Below, one piece after another: positions 1 through 7,464 of a DNA stretch of 51,039 nt. Each line of letters starts with the position of its first letter. Position 1 is the stretch's first letter. The notes under the pieces were generated by a model. It had not been told where the DNA came from. It did not search any database and was given only the letters and a program-made list of their open reading frames with translations. The position numbers were made by a program, and so were the translations under genes. The stretch is from DATEJJ01 sp039649115 (GTDB lineage: Bacteria > Actinomycetota > Actinomycetes > Mycobacteriales > Micromonosporaceae): positions 1 to 51,039 of the forward strand of contig JBBWZQ010000098.1 of NCBI GenBank assembly GCA_039649115.1, in the 5' to 3' direction.

Positions 1-826
1 CACCCGCCCGGGCCGCCCAGCGCCGCGCGGCGGCCGGCCGGCCGGCCAGCAGCGCCGCCTCCGCCCGGGCCAGGTGCGCCTCGGCGTGGTCCTGGCCGGC
101 GCGCTGGCGACCGAGCTGGTGCTGCGCCCGGGCGAGCTCCCGGTCCGCCTCGGTGAACAGGCCGGCGGCCAGCAGGGCCCGGGCCCGGTCCAGCGACAGC
201 ACCGCCAGCATGCCGGGCATCAGGTCGGCGTACCGGCGGGTGGCGGACGTGTACCGGCGCAGCGCCGCCGGGATGTCGCCGGCCAGGTAGTCGAGGTAGC
301 CGAGGTTGTGCCCGGCCTTCGCGGCGAGCTTGTCGAACCCGTACCGCGTCGCCAGCGCCAGGCACCGGTCCAGGTCGGCGCGCGCGTACCGGGGCCGTAC
401 CGCCGCCATGTGCAGCACCGCGCGGTTGAGCAGGACGCGCGCCACCTCCTCGGGTTCGTCGCGCTCGCGCAGCACGTCCAGCGCCGCGCCGTACTCGACG
501 AGCGCGAGGTCGTCCCGGCCGGTACGGCGCAGCAGCATGCCCCGCTGGCCGTGCAGGACGCCGTGCTGGACCCCGGGGAGCAGGCGCTCCGCCTCGTCGA
601 GGAGGGCGAGGCCGGCCGCCAGCCGGTCCCGTTCCGACTCGGCGAGCGCGAGGGTGACGAGGATCCGGCCGCGCACCACCCGCTCGGGCTCGCCGTCGCG
701 CGCCGGGTCGCCGAGCGCCCGCAGCGCGGCGTGCAGCCGCCGCCCGGCGAGTACCGGACGCATGTCGGTGTTCGCGGCGACCCCGGCCGCGTGCAGGGCC
801 CCCGCGCGCGCCGCCCGGTCCGTCAT
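1..826 (-). CDS. TPR-repeat protein, N-terminal part (probable TPR-CHAT protein, cut by window edge)
   Basis: The open frame runs from ATG at 826 off the left edge with no stop, giving 275 residues. It begins MTDRAARAGALHAAG and is almost entirely alpha-helical, with repeated helix pairs rich in Ala, Leu, Arg and Tyr (for example LLNRAVLHMAAVRPRYARADLD and NLGYLDYLAGDIPAALRRYT), the pattern of tetratricopeptide repeats. It starts 7 nt after the stop of the preceding gene in a four-gene minus-strand operon (subtilase, sigma factor, small protein, this gene). In actinomycetes TPR proteins in such contexts often end in a CHAT caspase-like protease domain. That domain would lie outside the window, so the CHAT assignment is inference. 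There is no signal peptide or membrane segment in the visible part, so it is probably cytoplasmic. Confidence 0.7.
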   Translation of the reverse strand, partial: MTDRAARAGALHAAGVAANTDMRPVLAGRRLHAALRALGDPARDGEPERVVRGRILVTLALAESERDRLAAGLALLDEAERLLPGVQHGVLHGQRGMLLRRTGRDDLALVEYGAALDVLRERDEPEEVARVLLNRAVLHMAAVRPRYARADLDRCLALATRYGFDKLAAKAGHNLGYLDYLAGDIPAALRRYTSATRRYADLMPGMLAVLSLDRARALLAAGLFTEADRELARAQHQLGRQRAGQDHAEAHLARAEAALLAGRPAAARRWAARAG

Positions 827-833
827 CCCACCG

Positions 834-1325
834 TCACAGCACCAGCGACGGGGTCACGACGGTCGTCGCGCCGTCCGCGGCGGCGACGTGCACGACCAGT
901 TGGGCCAGCCCGCGCGGTACCGCGGCGAGGACGAACCGGCCGGCCTCGTCGGCCTGGGCGACCAGCGCGCTACGCCGTGCCGCCGGCTCCATCCGCAGCT
1001 CCACCCGGTGCGGCGCGGGGGGAGCGAGCCAGCCGTCCACCCGGACCCGGCCGTCCGGCTCCTCCACCACGGTCACCATGATGCTCAGGCTCGCCGCCTC
1101 GAAGCTGATCGTGCGGGTCCGCTCGGTCGCCCGGGCGCCGGAGCCGGCGAGCTGGTCCGCGCGCAGCCGGGCGACCTCGATGTCGAGGTCGGTGAGAGCC
1201 ATCGCGAACAGCACCCGCGTGGTCAGGTCGGCGGGCGGCGGGTCCAGGCGGGTGTGCAGGTCGCGGAGCCGGTCGAGGATGGCTTCGTCGATCTCGTCCG
1301 GCCAGTCGCCGGCCGGCCCGGTCAC
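834..1325 (-). CDS. small two-part protein (helical N-terminus, beta-rich C-terminus) between sigma factor and TPR gene
   Basis: 163 residues from GTG at 1325, which overlaps the sigma-factor stop by 4 nt (GTGA). Residues 1-60 look helical (DEIDEAILDRLRDLHTRLDPPPADL, then VLFAMALTDLDIEVARL). Residues 65-163 alternate beta strands and turns (VRVDGWLAPPAP, HRVELRMEP, GRFVLAAVPRGLAQLVVHV), resembling the small beta-sandwich of carboxypeptidase-regulatory-like domains. There is no signal peptide, membrane helix or zinc-ligand cluster, so it is not a classical ZAS anti-sigma factor. Its place directly after the sigma gene and before a TPR/CHAT-type gene suggests a cytosolic regulator or protease target for the sigma factor. 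That is inference; no exact family is recognised. Confidence 0.75.
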   Translation of the reverse strand: MTGPAGDWPDEIDEAILDRLRDLHTRLDPPPADLTTRVLFAMALTDLDIEVARLRADQLAGSGARATERTRTISFEAASLSIMVTVVEEPDGRVRVDGWLAPPAPHRVELRMEPAARRSALVAQADEAGRFVLAAVPRGLAQLVVHVAAADGATTVVTPSLVL

Positions 1326-1936
1326 CGGGGACTCCACTGCGGGTCGGTGCGCAGCAGGTCGCGCAGCTTCTCCAGGCACCGGCCCCGGGTCGGGCCGATG
1401 CTGCCGCGCGGCATGCCCAACGCCTCCGAGACCGTGGTGTAGTCGGGGCGCTCCACCATCGCCACGATCCGCAACAGCTCGCGGCAGCGCTGCGACAGGC
1501 GCTGGAAGTGGCGCCACAGCACCTGGTCCCGTTCGTCGGTGACCAGCCGTTCGCTGAGGTCGGGCGCGTCGTCGGCGACCTCGGCCAGCTCGTCGCTCTG
1601 CACGGTCCGCCGGCCGCGCCGGCGCACCTGCCACGCCTCCCGCTTGGTGGTGCTGACCAGCCAGGCGCTCAGCGCCTGCGGCGAGCGGATGTCGGCGAGC
1701 CGCCGGACCAGTTCCAGCCACGCCGTCTGCACCACGTCGGCCGCCTGCGTCTCGTCGAGGCCCTGGGCGCGGGCCACGTGCCACAGCAGCGGGTTGAGCT
1801 CGCGGACGACGTCCTCGAGCGCGCCGATCTCGCCGGCCCGGGCCCGCTCCAGGCACCCGGCCAGCCGCGCCGCCCGCTCCGCACGGGCCGGGTCGGCCGG
1901 CGGGCGGGGCGCTCCGGCGGTGGCGTCAGCCGGCAT
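1322..1936 (-). CDS. sigma-70 family (ECF-like) RNA polymerase sigma factor
   Basis: 204 residues from ATG at 1936 (MPADATAGAPRPP). The gene overlaps the end of the subtilase gene by 11 nt. Region 2 lies at about residues 28-95 (LLWHVARAQGLDETQAADVVQTAWLELVRR, then LSAWLVSTTKREAWQVRRR). Region 4 with its helix-turn-helix is at about 140-195 (LSQRCRELLRIVAMVERPDYTTVSEALGMPRGSIGPTRGRCLEKLRDLL). No region 1.1 or 3 is seen, so it is of the ECF type that directs RNA polymerase to a dedicated set of promoters. An upstream extension of the frame to 2050 is open but lies inside the subtilase gene and is rejected. No membrane anti-sigma gene is adjacent, so control is probably through the soluble neighbours. 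Confidence 0.9.
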   Translation of the reverse strand: MPADATAGAPRPPADPARAERAARLAGCLERARAGEIGALEDVVRELNPLLWHVARAQGLDETQAADVVQTAWLELVRRLADIRSPQALSAWLVSTTKREAWQVRRRGRRTVQSDELAEVADDAPDLSERLVTDERDQVLWRHFQRLSQRCRELLRIVAMVERPDYTTVSEALGMPRGSIGPTRGRCLEKLRDLLRTDPQWSPR

Positions 1937-3320
1937 GCCCGGCCACGGCCCACGGTGCGACGGCGCGCCGCCTGGCGACCTCGAACGCCCCGGCCGCCCG
2001 CTGGTGCGGCGCGTCACCCGAGACGTCGCGCAGTTCGGTGCCGGCCGCACCGGCGGACAGGGCAGCCGCGACGCAGCCGGCGAACACGCCGGCCGCGAAG
2101 GAGGTACCGCCCCAGTTGGCGAAGCCGGACACCAGGTTGTTCGGGTTGTACTCGTGGGTCCCGTCCTGCGGCCGGCCGAACCGGGGCGTCGTGCTGACGA
2201 CCGCCGTGCCCACCGCCTGTTCCTTCACCCAGGTGCCGAAGTTGCTGTACTCCGCGAACGAGCCGTCGGGGTTGACCGCGCCGACGCTGGCCAGCCTGGT
2301 CCGGGGGCCCTCGGCGTTCCCGGCGAGGGCGGCCGGGAAGCACGGCAGATCGCTGGCCTGGTTGCCGGCCGACATCACCACCCGCACTCCCAGGTTCCCG
2401 AGGTCGCCGAGGACCTGGAACAGGTCGGCGGTGTGCCGCTCGTCGCGGGCGCCGCGCTCGTAGTAGCCGAACGCGAGGCAGAGCACGTCGACGAAGCGCT
2501 CCGGATCGGCGGCGGCGCCGCCCACCCGGTCCCGCAGCCAGGTCAGCGCGTGCAGCACGACCTTCGGGTCGAGGGAGCCGTCGCCGTACATGGCGTGCAG
2601 GGACAGCACCCGCGCGTCGGGTGCGAGCTGGCGGATGAGGCCGGCGAGGAAGGTGCCGTGCCCGGCGTGCGTGTCCAGCGTGCCGTCGGCCGGGGTGATG
2701 TCGCCGATGTCCTCGTCCGGCGGCAGGTCGCCGGCCGTGCTGGGGTCCCAGCCCAGCGCCTGCGCGTCGACCCAGAACGGGTCGTCGCCGGCGCCCGCCA
2801 GCCACGGGTGGGTGCCGACTCCGGTGTCGAGCAGGGCGACGACGGGCCGGCGGCCACCGGGTACCGCCGCGGCGGCGTGCCGGGCCGGCGGCGGCCCGAT
2901 CACCGCGCGCGCCGCCCGCTCCGCACCCGCGTGCCCGTCCTTGGCGGGTGCGCCGGTCTTGCCCGGCAACGGCATGCCGACGAAGTACTGGCGGCGCAGG
3001 TCGAGCGCCGCGATCGCGGCGGCGGTCGGCGCGCTCACCCCGGCGGCGTCGCGCAGGTTGGCCAGCGCCTGCCGCGCGTCCGGCGGCCGGCCGACGATCT
3101 CCAGTACGGTCTCGCTGTCCTGCGCCGGACCCGGTCGCAGGCGCCAGTCGCCGGGCGCCAGGATCGCGTCGAGCTCGGCGAGCACCTGCGGGTCGGTCAC
3201 CGTGTCGGCGGGGGCGACGAGGGTGTCCGTGCGGTACACCACGGGTTGTCCGTCCGGCGCCGCGGCGACCGGGTGGGGCCGGCGTTGCTGGGGCTGGAAG
3301 AAGAACTCCGGCTGCTTCAT
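1926..3320 (-). CDS. S8 family subtilisin-like serine peptidase, cytoplasmic
   Basis: 464 residues from ATG at 3320, with AGGAG 6 nt upstream of the start. The catalytic triad is readable: Asp in VALLDTGVG (about residue 165), His in AGHGTFLAG (about 221) and Ser in GGTSFAAG (about 406), with the oxyanion Asn in MSAGNQASD. The N-terminus MKQPEFFFQPQQRRPHP has no signal peptide, and no membrane segment follows, so unlike most secreted subtilases it should act inside the cell. Residues 1-160 form an extra N-terminal region. The stop overlaps the sigma gene start, and the four genes 3320 to 826 read as one operon, which suggests a protease linked to sigma-factor signalling. A 37 nt gap separates it from the upstream GGDEF-EAL gene on the same strand. 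Confidence 0.9.
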   Translation of the reverse strand: MKQPEFFFQPQQRRPHPVAAAPDGQPVVYRTDTLVAPADTVTDPQVLAELDAILAPGDWRLRPGPAQDSETVLEIVGRPPDARQALANLRDAAGVSAPTAAAIAALDLRRQYFVGMPLPGKTGAPAKDGHAGAERAARAVIGPPPARHAAAAVPGGRRPVVALLDTGVGTHPWLAGAGDDPFWVDAQALGWDPSTAGDLPPDEDIGDITPADGTLDTHAGHGTFLAGLIRQLAPDARVLSLHAMYGDGSLDPKVVLHALTWLRDRVGGAAADPERFVDVLCLAFGYYERGARDERHTADLFQVLGDLGNLGVRVVMSAGNQASDLPCFPAALAGNAEGPRTRLASVGAVNPDGSFAEYSNFGTWVKEQAVGTAVVSTTPRFGRPQDGTHEYNPNNLVSGFANWGGTSFAAGVFAGCVAAALSAGAAGTELRDVSGDAPHQRAAGAFEVARRRAVAPWAVAGHAG

Positions 3321-3357
3321 CGCGCTCTCCTGCCTTCCAGGGCGAATGCCTCTCTTG

Positions 3358-5523
3358 TCAGCATGGGGTGGCCGGCGGCGGGGAGATACCGTTCGACAGC
3401 AGCTCGTCGATCGCCCCGGCCGGCAGCGGCGGCGCGTAGTGGTAGCCCTGCGCCAGGTCGCAGCCCAGCGCGCGCAGGGCGGCCACCTGCTCCGCGGTCT
3501 CCACCTCCTCGGCCGTGACGGTCAGGCCGAGGGCGTGCGCCAGCCCCACCACGGCGGTGACGATCTCCTTGTCGATCGGGTCGGTGCCGGTCTGCGCCAC
3601 GAAGGAGCCGGCCAGCTTGAGCCCTCGTACCGGCAGGTTGCGCAGGTACGCCAGGTTCGAGTACCCGGTGCCGAAGTCGTCGATGGCCACGCGTACCCCG
3701 ATGCCCGCCAGCTCGTGCAGCGTCCGGGGCGGGCCGCCGCCACCGCCCATCACGGCGTTCTCGGTCAGCTCGAACTGCAGGCTCGCCGGCGGGAGTCCGG
3801 TGCCGGCGAGCACCTGGCGGACGGTGCCGACCAGGCCCGGGTCGGACAGCTGCCGCGGCGCCAGGTTCACGTTCAGCAGCACGTCCCGCTGCGGGAACAG
3901 TTCCCGCCACCGGGCCGCCTGCGCGCACGCCTCGGCGAGCACCCAGGCGCCCAGGGGCACCACGAGGCCGGTCTCCTCGGCGAGCGCGACGAACGCGTCC
4001 GGGCCGAGCACCCCGCGCTGCGGGTGCCGCCAGCGCACCAGCGCCTCGACCCCGGTCAGTACCCCGTCGGCGAGGCGCACCAGCGGCTGGTACTCCACGA
4101 AGAACTCGCGCCGGGACAGCGCGCCGGGCAGCGCCGCGGACAGCGCGTACCGCTCGACGTCCAGCGCGTGGCGCGCCGCGTCGAACAGGGCCCACCGGTC
4201 CCGGCCGTCGGCCTTCGCCCAGTACAGCGTCGTGTCGGCGGCCTTCATCAGCTCCGCCGTGCTGGTACCGGCGACCGGCCGCTCCACCACGCCCACGCTG
4301 GCCGAGACGCTGATCGCGTGCCCGCCCAGCCGCACCGGCTCGCGTACCGCCGCCAGCGACGCCTCGGCGATGCGGCCGAGCTGGTCGGTACCGCTGGACT
4401 CGGCGACCAGCACCACGAACTCGTCGCCGCCCATCCGCGCGACCAGGTGCCCCGCGTCGGCCACCCGCTGCGCCAGCCGGCCGGCCACGGCGCGGAGCAA
4501 CTGGTCGCCGATGTCGTGCCCGAGCGTGTCGTTGATCGCCTTGAACCCGTCGACGTCCAGGTAGCACAGCCCCACCCGGACACCGGGTCGCGGGTCGTCG
4601 AGCACCTCGCCGAGCCGCTCGAAGAACAGCGTGCGGTTGGGCAGCTCGGTGAGCGGGTCGTGCAGCGCCTGGTACCGCAGCCGGGTCTGCAGCAGGTACC
4701 GCTCGGTGATGTCCTCCACCATGGACACCGTGTACCGCGGCGTGCCGGCCTGGTCGCGGATCAGCGAGACCACCACGTCGGTCCAGATGACGCTGCCGTC
4801 CCGGCGGTAGTAAGGGGCCTCCAGCCGGTAGTGGTCGCGCTCCCCGGCGGCGAGCTGGCGCAGCCGGGTGCGCATCTGCGGCACCTGTTCCGGGTGCACG
4901 AACTCGGTCGCCGACCGCCCCCGGAACTCCTCGTGCGAGTACCCGAACATCTCGCACATCGCGCGGTTCACCTCGAGGATCTCGCCGTCCACTGTGGAGA
5001 TGCTGATGCCGGCGGCGGCGTCGGCGAACAGCGCGGCGAAGCGCGCCTCGCTGGTCCAGCGCGCCTGCTCGGCCTGCTGCCGGGCGGCCATCGCGGCGGC
5101 GATGATGCCCTCCTGTTCGCTCAGCGTGCGCTCGCGCAGCGCGGTGGCGTACCCGGCGGCGACCGCGGCGAGGGTGCGCCCGAGCCGGTCGCCCGGAACG
5201 CGGGCACCGGCACCCGGCAGGTGCGCCTCCAGTGCCGCGAGCGTCTGCTCCAGCGACCGGGGCTGGGTGAAGTGCGCGGCGACCAGCGACTCGCCGACCA
5301 GACGCGGGACGGACGCGTCGAAGTCCGCGGCGGCCAACACCCGCAGCAGGCGGTCGGCCAGGCCACCGAGGTAGGCCCGGGTCTCGTCCAGCCCCATGGC
5401 GACATAGCTGGTACCGACGATCGCGGCGGTCCACGCCTCGGCCAGCCGGTCCGCGCCGGTCGGCGGGCGGGCGGCGGGTAGGGCGGCGCCCCTGGTCACC
5501 GGCTGGCCGCGCCGCACGTTCAC
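3358..5523 (-). CDS. PAS-GGDEF-EAL cyclic-di-GMP signalling protein
   Basis: 721 residues from GTG at 5523, with AGAGG upstream. Residues 1-165 form a helical sensor-like region, 170-290 a PAS domain ending in VEDITERY, 295-455 a GGDEF cyclase domain with intact GGDEF (about 364), and 470-715 an EAL phosphodiesterase domain. The canonical RxxD inhibitory site before GGDEF is absent; His stands where Asp is expected. In EAL the motifs EAL, NVNLAPRQL, FELTEN and IDDFGTGYSNL are present, but the usual LKIDRSF is LKLAGSF (about 635), so one metal-binding Asp is missing, and AEGVET reads AEEVET. The cyclase is therefore probably active and the phosphodiesterase doubtful. There is no membrane segment. 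It could be co-transcribed with the subtilase gene downstream. Confidence 0.93.
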   Translation of the reverse strand: MNVRRGQPVTRGAALPAARPPTGADRLAEAWTAAIVGTSYVAMGLDETRAYLGGLADRLLRVLAAADFDASVPRLVGESLVAAHFTQPRSLEQTLAALEAHLPGAGARVPGDRLGRTLAAVAAGYATALRERTLSEQEGIIAAAMAARQQAEQARWTSEARFAALFADAAAGISISTVDGEILEVNRAMCEMFGYSHEEFRGRSATEFVHPEQVPQMRTRLRQLAAGERDHYRLEAPYYRRDGSVIWTDVVVSLIRDQAGTPRYTVSMVEDITERYLLQTRLRYQALHDPLTELPNRTLFFERLGEVLDDPRPGVRVGLCYLDVDGFKAINDTLGHDIGDQLLRAVAGRLAQRVADAGHLVARMGGDEFVVLVAESSGTDQLGRIAEASLAAVREPVRLGGHAISVSASVGVVERPVAGTSTAELMKAADTTLYWAKADGRDRWALFDAARHALDVERYALSAALPGALSRREFFVEYQPLVRLADGVLTGVEALVRWRHPQRGVLGPDAFVALAEETGLVVPLGAWVLAEACAQAARWRELFPQRDVLLNVNLAPRQLSDPGLVGTVRQVLAGTGLPPASLQFELTENAVMGGGGGPPRTLHELAGIGVRVAIDDFGTGYSNLAYLRNLPVRGLKLAGSFVAQTGTDPIDKEIVTAVVGLAHALGLTVTAEEVETAEQVAALRALGCDLAQGYHYAPPLPAGAIDELLSNGISPPPATPC

Positions 5524-5663
5524 CCGTCAACCTCTCGTCGCTGCCCGTCGTCGCTACAGGATACGACCTCGATCCGGTGGCGCGGCCCATCAAGATCGCA
5601 GGTTTCCCCGGGCGGGGGCCGGGAACGATTTCTGTATACGGAGCAGACGATGGGGGTGAACCC
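5524..5663. promoter_or_regulatory. divergent promoter region between GGDEF-EAL and PfpI genes
   Basis: 140 bp between divergent genes. On the plus strand TATACG (5635-5640) is a possible -10 box about 24 nt before the PfpI ATG. Upstream, GTTT followed after 15 nt by GGGAAC resembles the GTTT/GGGTAY pattern of SigB-like stress promoters only loosely. On the minus strand TATCCT is a possible -10 for the GGDEF-EAL gene. All are weak matches. Confidence 0.3.
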
Positions 5664-6215
5664 ATGGCGCAGGAGCTGAGCGGCCGCCGGGTCGCGGTCC
5701 TCGCGACCGACGGTGTCGAAGAGGTCGAGTACACGCAGCCGCGCGCGGCGGTCGAGGCGGCCGGGGCACGCGTGGAACTGGTCGCGCCGCACTCCGGACA
5801 CATCCAGGCGATGCAGCACATGGACAAGGGCAACGCGTACCGGGTGGAGCGCACGCTGGAGGAGGCGAGCCCGGAGCAGTACGACGCGCTGCTGCTGCCC
5901 GGTGGCGTGGCCAACCCGGACCAGCTGCGTACGGACCCGCGCGCGGTCGCCTTCGTGCGGTCGTTCCTGGAGTCCGGCAAGCCGGTGGGCGCGATCTGCC
6001 ACGCACCGTGGATGCTCGTGGAGGCCGACGTGTTGCGCGGCCGGACCGTCACGTCCTGGCCGAGCCTGCGGACGGACATCACCAACGCGGGCGGCACCTG
6101 GGTCGACGAGACGGTGCACACCGACCGCGGCCTGGTCACCAGCCGCAAGCCCGCCGATCTGCCGGACTTCAGCAAGAAGGTGGTCGAGGAGTTCGCCGAG
6201 GGACGGCACACGTGA
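5664..6215 (+). CDS. DJ-1/PfpI family glutamine amidotransferase-like protein
   Basis: 183 residues from ATG at 5664 (MAQELSGRRVAVLATDGVEEVEY). The frame is open further upstream to 5577, but that part has no homology-like features. The family nucleophile Cys sits in GAICHAPWML, preceded by the conserved acid in DGVEEVEYTQP, and LLLPGGVANPDQLR is the typical PfpI strand-loop. Members of this type 1 glutamine amidotransferase-like group act as stress-related deglycases or chaperone-like proteases in the cytoplasm; the substrate here is unknown. It is divergent from the GGDEF-EAL gene and lies 118 bp before an SDR gene on the same strand. Confidence 0.9.
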   Translation: MAQELSGRRVAVLATDGVEEVEYTQPRAAVEAAGARVELVAPHSGHIQAMQHMDKGNAYRVERTLEEASPEQYDALLLPGGVANPDQLRTDPRAVAFVRSFLESGKPVGAICHAPWMLVEADVLRGRTVTSWPSLRTDITNAGGTWVDETVHTDRGLVTSRKPADLPDFSKKVVEEFAEGRHT

Positions 6216-6333
6216 GCGCGGCGGGGCGCGGCGGCGCCTGGACCGAGGCGACCCGGCCGTCACCGCCGGTGGTGGCCGCCGCCGGGGGAAGGCGTCGCCC
6301 GACAGCGCCCCGCGGAGCGGACCGGGAGGCAAC

Positions 6334-7464
6334 GTGACGACCTCCAGGGTGGTGGTGGTCACCGGGGCGAGCGCGGGCGTGGGCCGGGCGGTCGCCCGGT
6401 GCTTCGCCCGGCGCGGCGACCGGGTGGCGCTGCTGGCCCGCGGCGAGGAGGGCCTGTCCGCGGTCGCCGACGACGTCCGGGCGGCGGGTGGCACGCCGCT
6501 GCCGCTCGCCGTCGACGTCGCCGATCACGACGCGCTGGACTGGGCGGCGTCGCGCGTGCGCGCCGAGCTGGGCGCGATCGACGTCTGGGTGAACAACGCG
6601 TTCACCGGCATCTTCGCGCCGTTCACCGAGGTTTCCGCGGAGGAGTTCCGGCAGGTGACCGAGGTGACCTACCTCGGCTACGTGTACGGCACCCGGGTCG
6701 CGCTGCGGTACATGCGCGAGCGCGACCAGGGCGCCATCGTGCAGGTCGGCTCGGCACTCGCCTACCGGGGCATCCCGCTGCAGAGCGCGTACTGCGGCGC
6801 GAAGCACGCGATCCAGGGCTTCACCGAGTCGGTGCGCTGCGAACTGCTGCACGACCGCAGCGGGGTGCACATCACGATGGTCCAGCTGCCGGCGGTGAAC
6901 ACGCCGCAGTTCGACTGGGTGGTCAACCGGCTGCGCCGCCGCGCCCAGCCGGTACCGCCGATCTACCAGCCCGAGGTGGCCGCGCGGGCGATCGTGTACG
7001 CGGCGGACCACCCGCGCCGGCGCGAGTACTGGGTGGGCGGCTCGACGGCCGCCACCCTGCTGGCCAACGCGGTCGCGCCCGGGCTGCTCGACCGGTACCT
7101 GGCCCGCACCGGGTACCAGTCCCAGCAGAGCGACCAGCCCAAGGACGGGCACGCGTCGGGCAACCTGTGGCAACCCGCCGACGGCGCGGGGGAGACCGAC
7201 CACGGCGCGCACGGCCGCTTCGACGACAAGGCCACCGGGCGCAGCTTCCAGCTGTGGGGCTCGCAGCACCACGGCCTGCTGGCCGGCGGGGCTGCGCTGT
7301 TGGCGCTCGCCGCGCTGGCCCGGCGGGCTACCAGCGGTCGTGTGCCTACCAGCGGTCGTGTACCTAGCAGCGGTCGTGGATCTACCAGCGGTCGTGGACC
7401 CACCAGCGGTCGCGGACCTACCAGCGGTCGTGGACCATGGGCCGGATCAGGTCGTCGTAGGTAG
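6334..7464 (+). CDS. short-chain dehydrogenase/reductase with C-terminal extension and repeat tail
   Basis: 376 residues from GTG at 6334, preceded by GGGAGG 5 nt upstream. The Rossmann motif TGASAGVG is at about residues 10-17, the NNA motif is in WVNNAFTG, and the catalytic Ser and YxxxK are in VGSALAYRG and YCGAKHA. This NAD(P)-dependent oxidoreductase core ends near residue 240. The tail has a hydrophobic stretch (LLAGGAALLALAALARR) and then six repeats of about TSGRGP encoded by an 18-bp tandem repeat. The last 47 nt overlap the end of the convergent aldo-keto reductase gene. The tail probably arose by repeat expansion and may not be functional. The substrate is unknown. Confidence 0.88.
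   Translation: MTTSRVVVVTGASAGVGRAVARCFARRGDRVALLARGEEGLSAVADDVRAAGGTPLPLAVDVADHDALDWAASRVRAELGAIDVWVNNAFTGIFAPFTEVSAEEFRQVTEVTYLGYVYGTRVALRYMRERDQGAIVQVGSALAYRGIPLQSAYCGAKHAIQGFTESVRCELLHDRSGVHITMVQLPAVNTPQFDWVVNRLRRRAQPVPPIYQPEVAARAIVYAADHPRRREYWVGGSTAATLLANAVAPGLLDRYLARTGYQSQQSDQPKDGHASGNLWQPADGAGETDHGAHGRFDDKATGRSFQLWGSQHHGLLAGGAALLALAALARRATSGRVPTSGRVPSSGRGSTSGRGPTSGRGPTSGRGPWAGSGRRR
7328..7435. repeat. 18-bp tandem repeat, six copies, across convergent gene ends
   Basis: Six head-to-tail copies of CTACCAGCGGTCGTGGAC with exact 18-bp period: 7328, 7346, 7364, 7382, 7400 and 7418. Copies 1-3 and 5 differ by one to three bases. On the plus strand it encodes TSGRGP-type repeats at the end of the SDR. 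On the minus strand copy 6 is the actual 3' end of the aldo-keto reductase, coding VHDRW and the TAG stop; copies 1-5 lie beyond that stop and repeat it. Confidence 0.97.

Noticed and set aside
74..1542. Long plus-strand open frames
   Set aside because: They mirror the minus-strand TPR, small-protein and sigma genes; their products are Arg/Pro/Gly-rich shadows without domains.
1322..2050. Longer 242-residue version of the sigma factor
   Set aside because: The extra N-terminus would lie inside the subtilase gene and has low-complexity composition; ATG at 1936 gives the usual ECF length.
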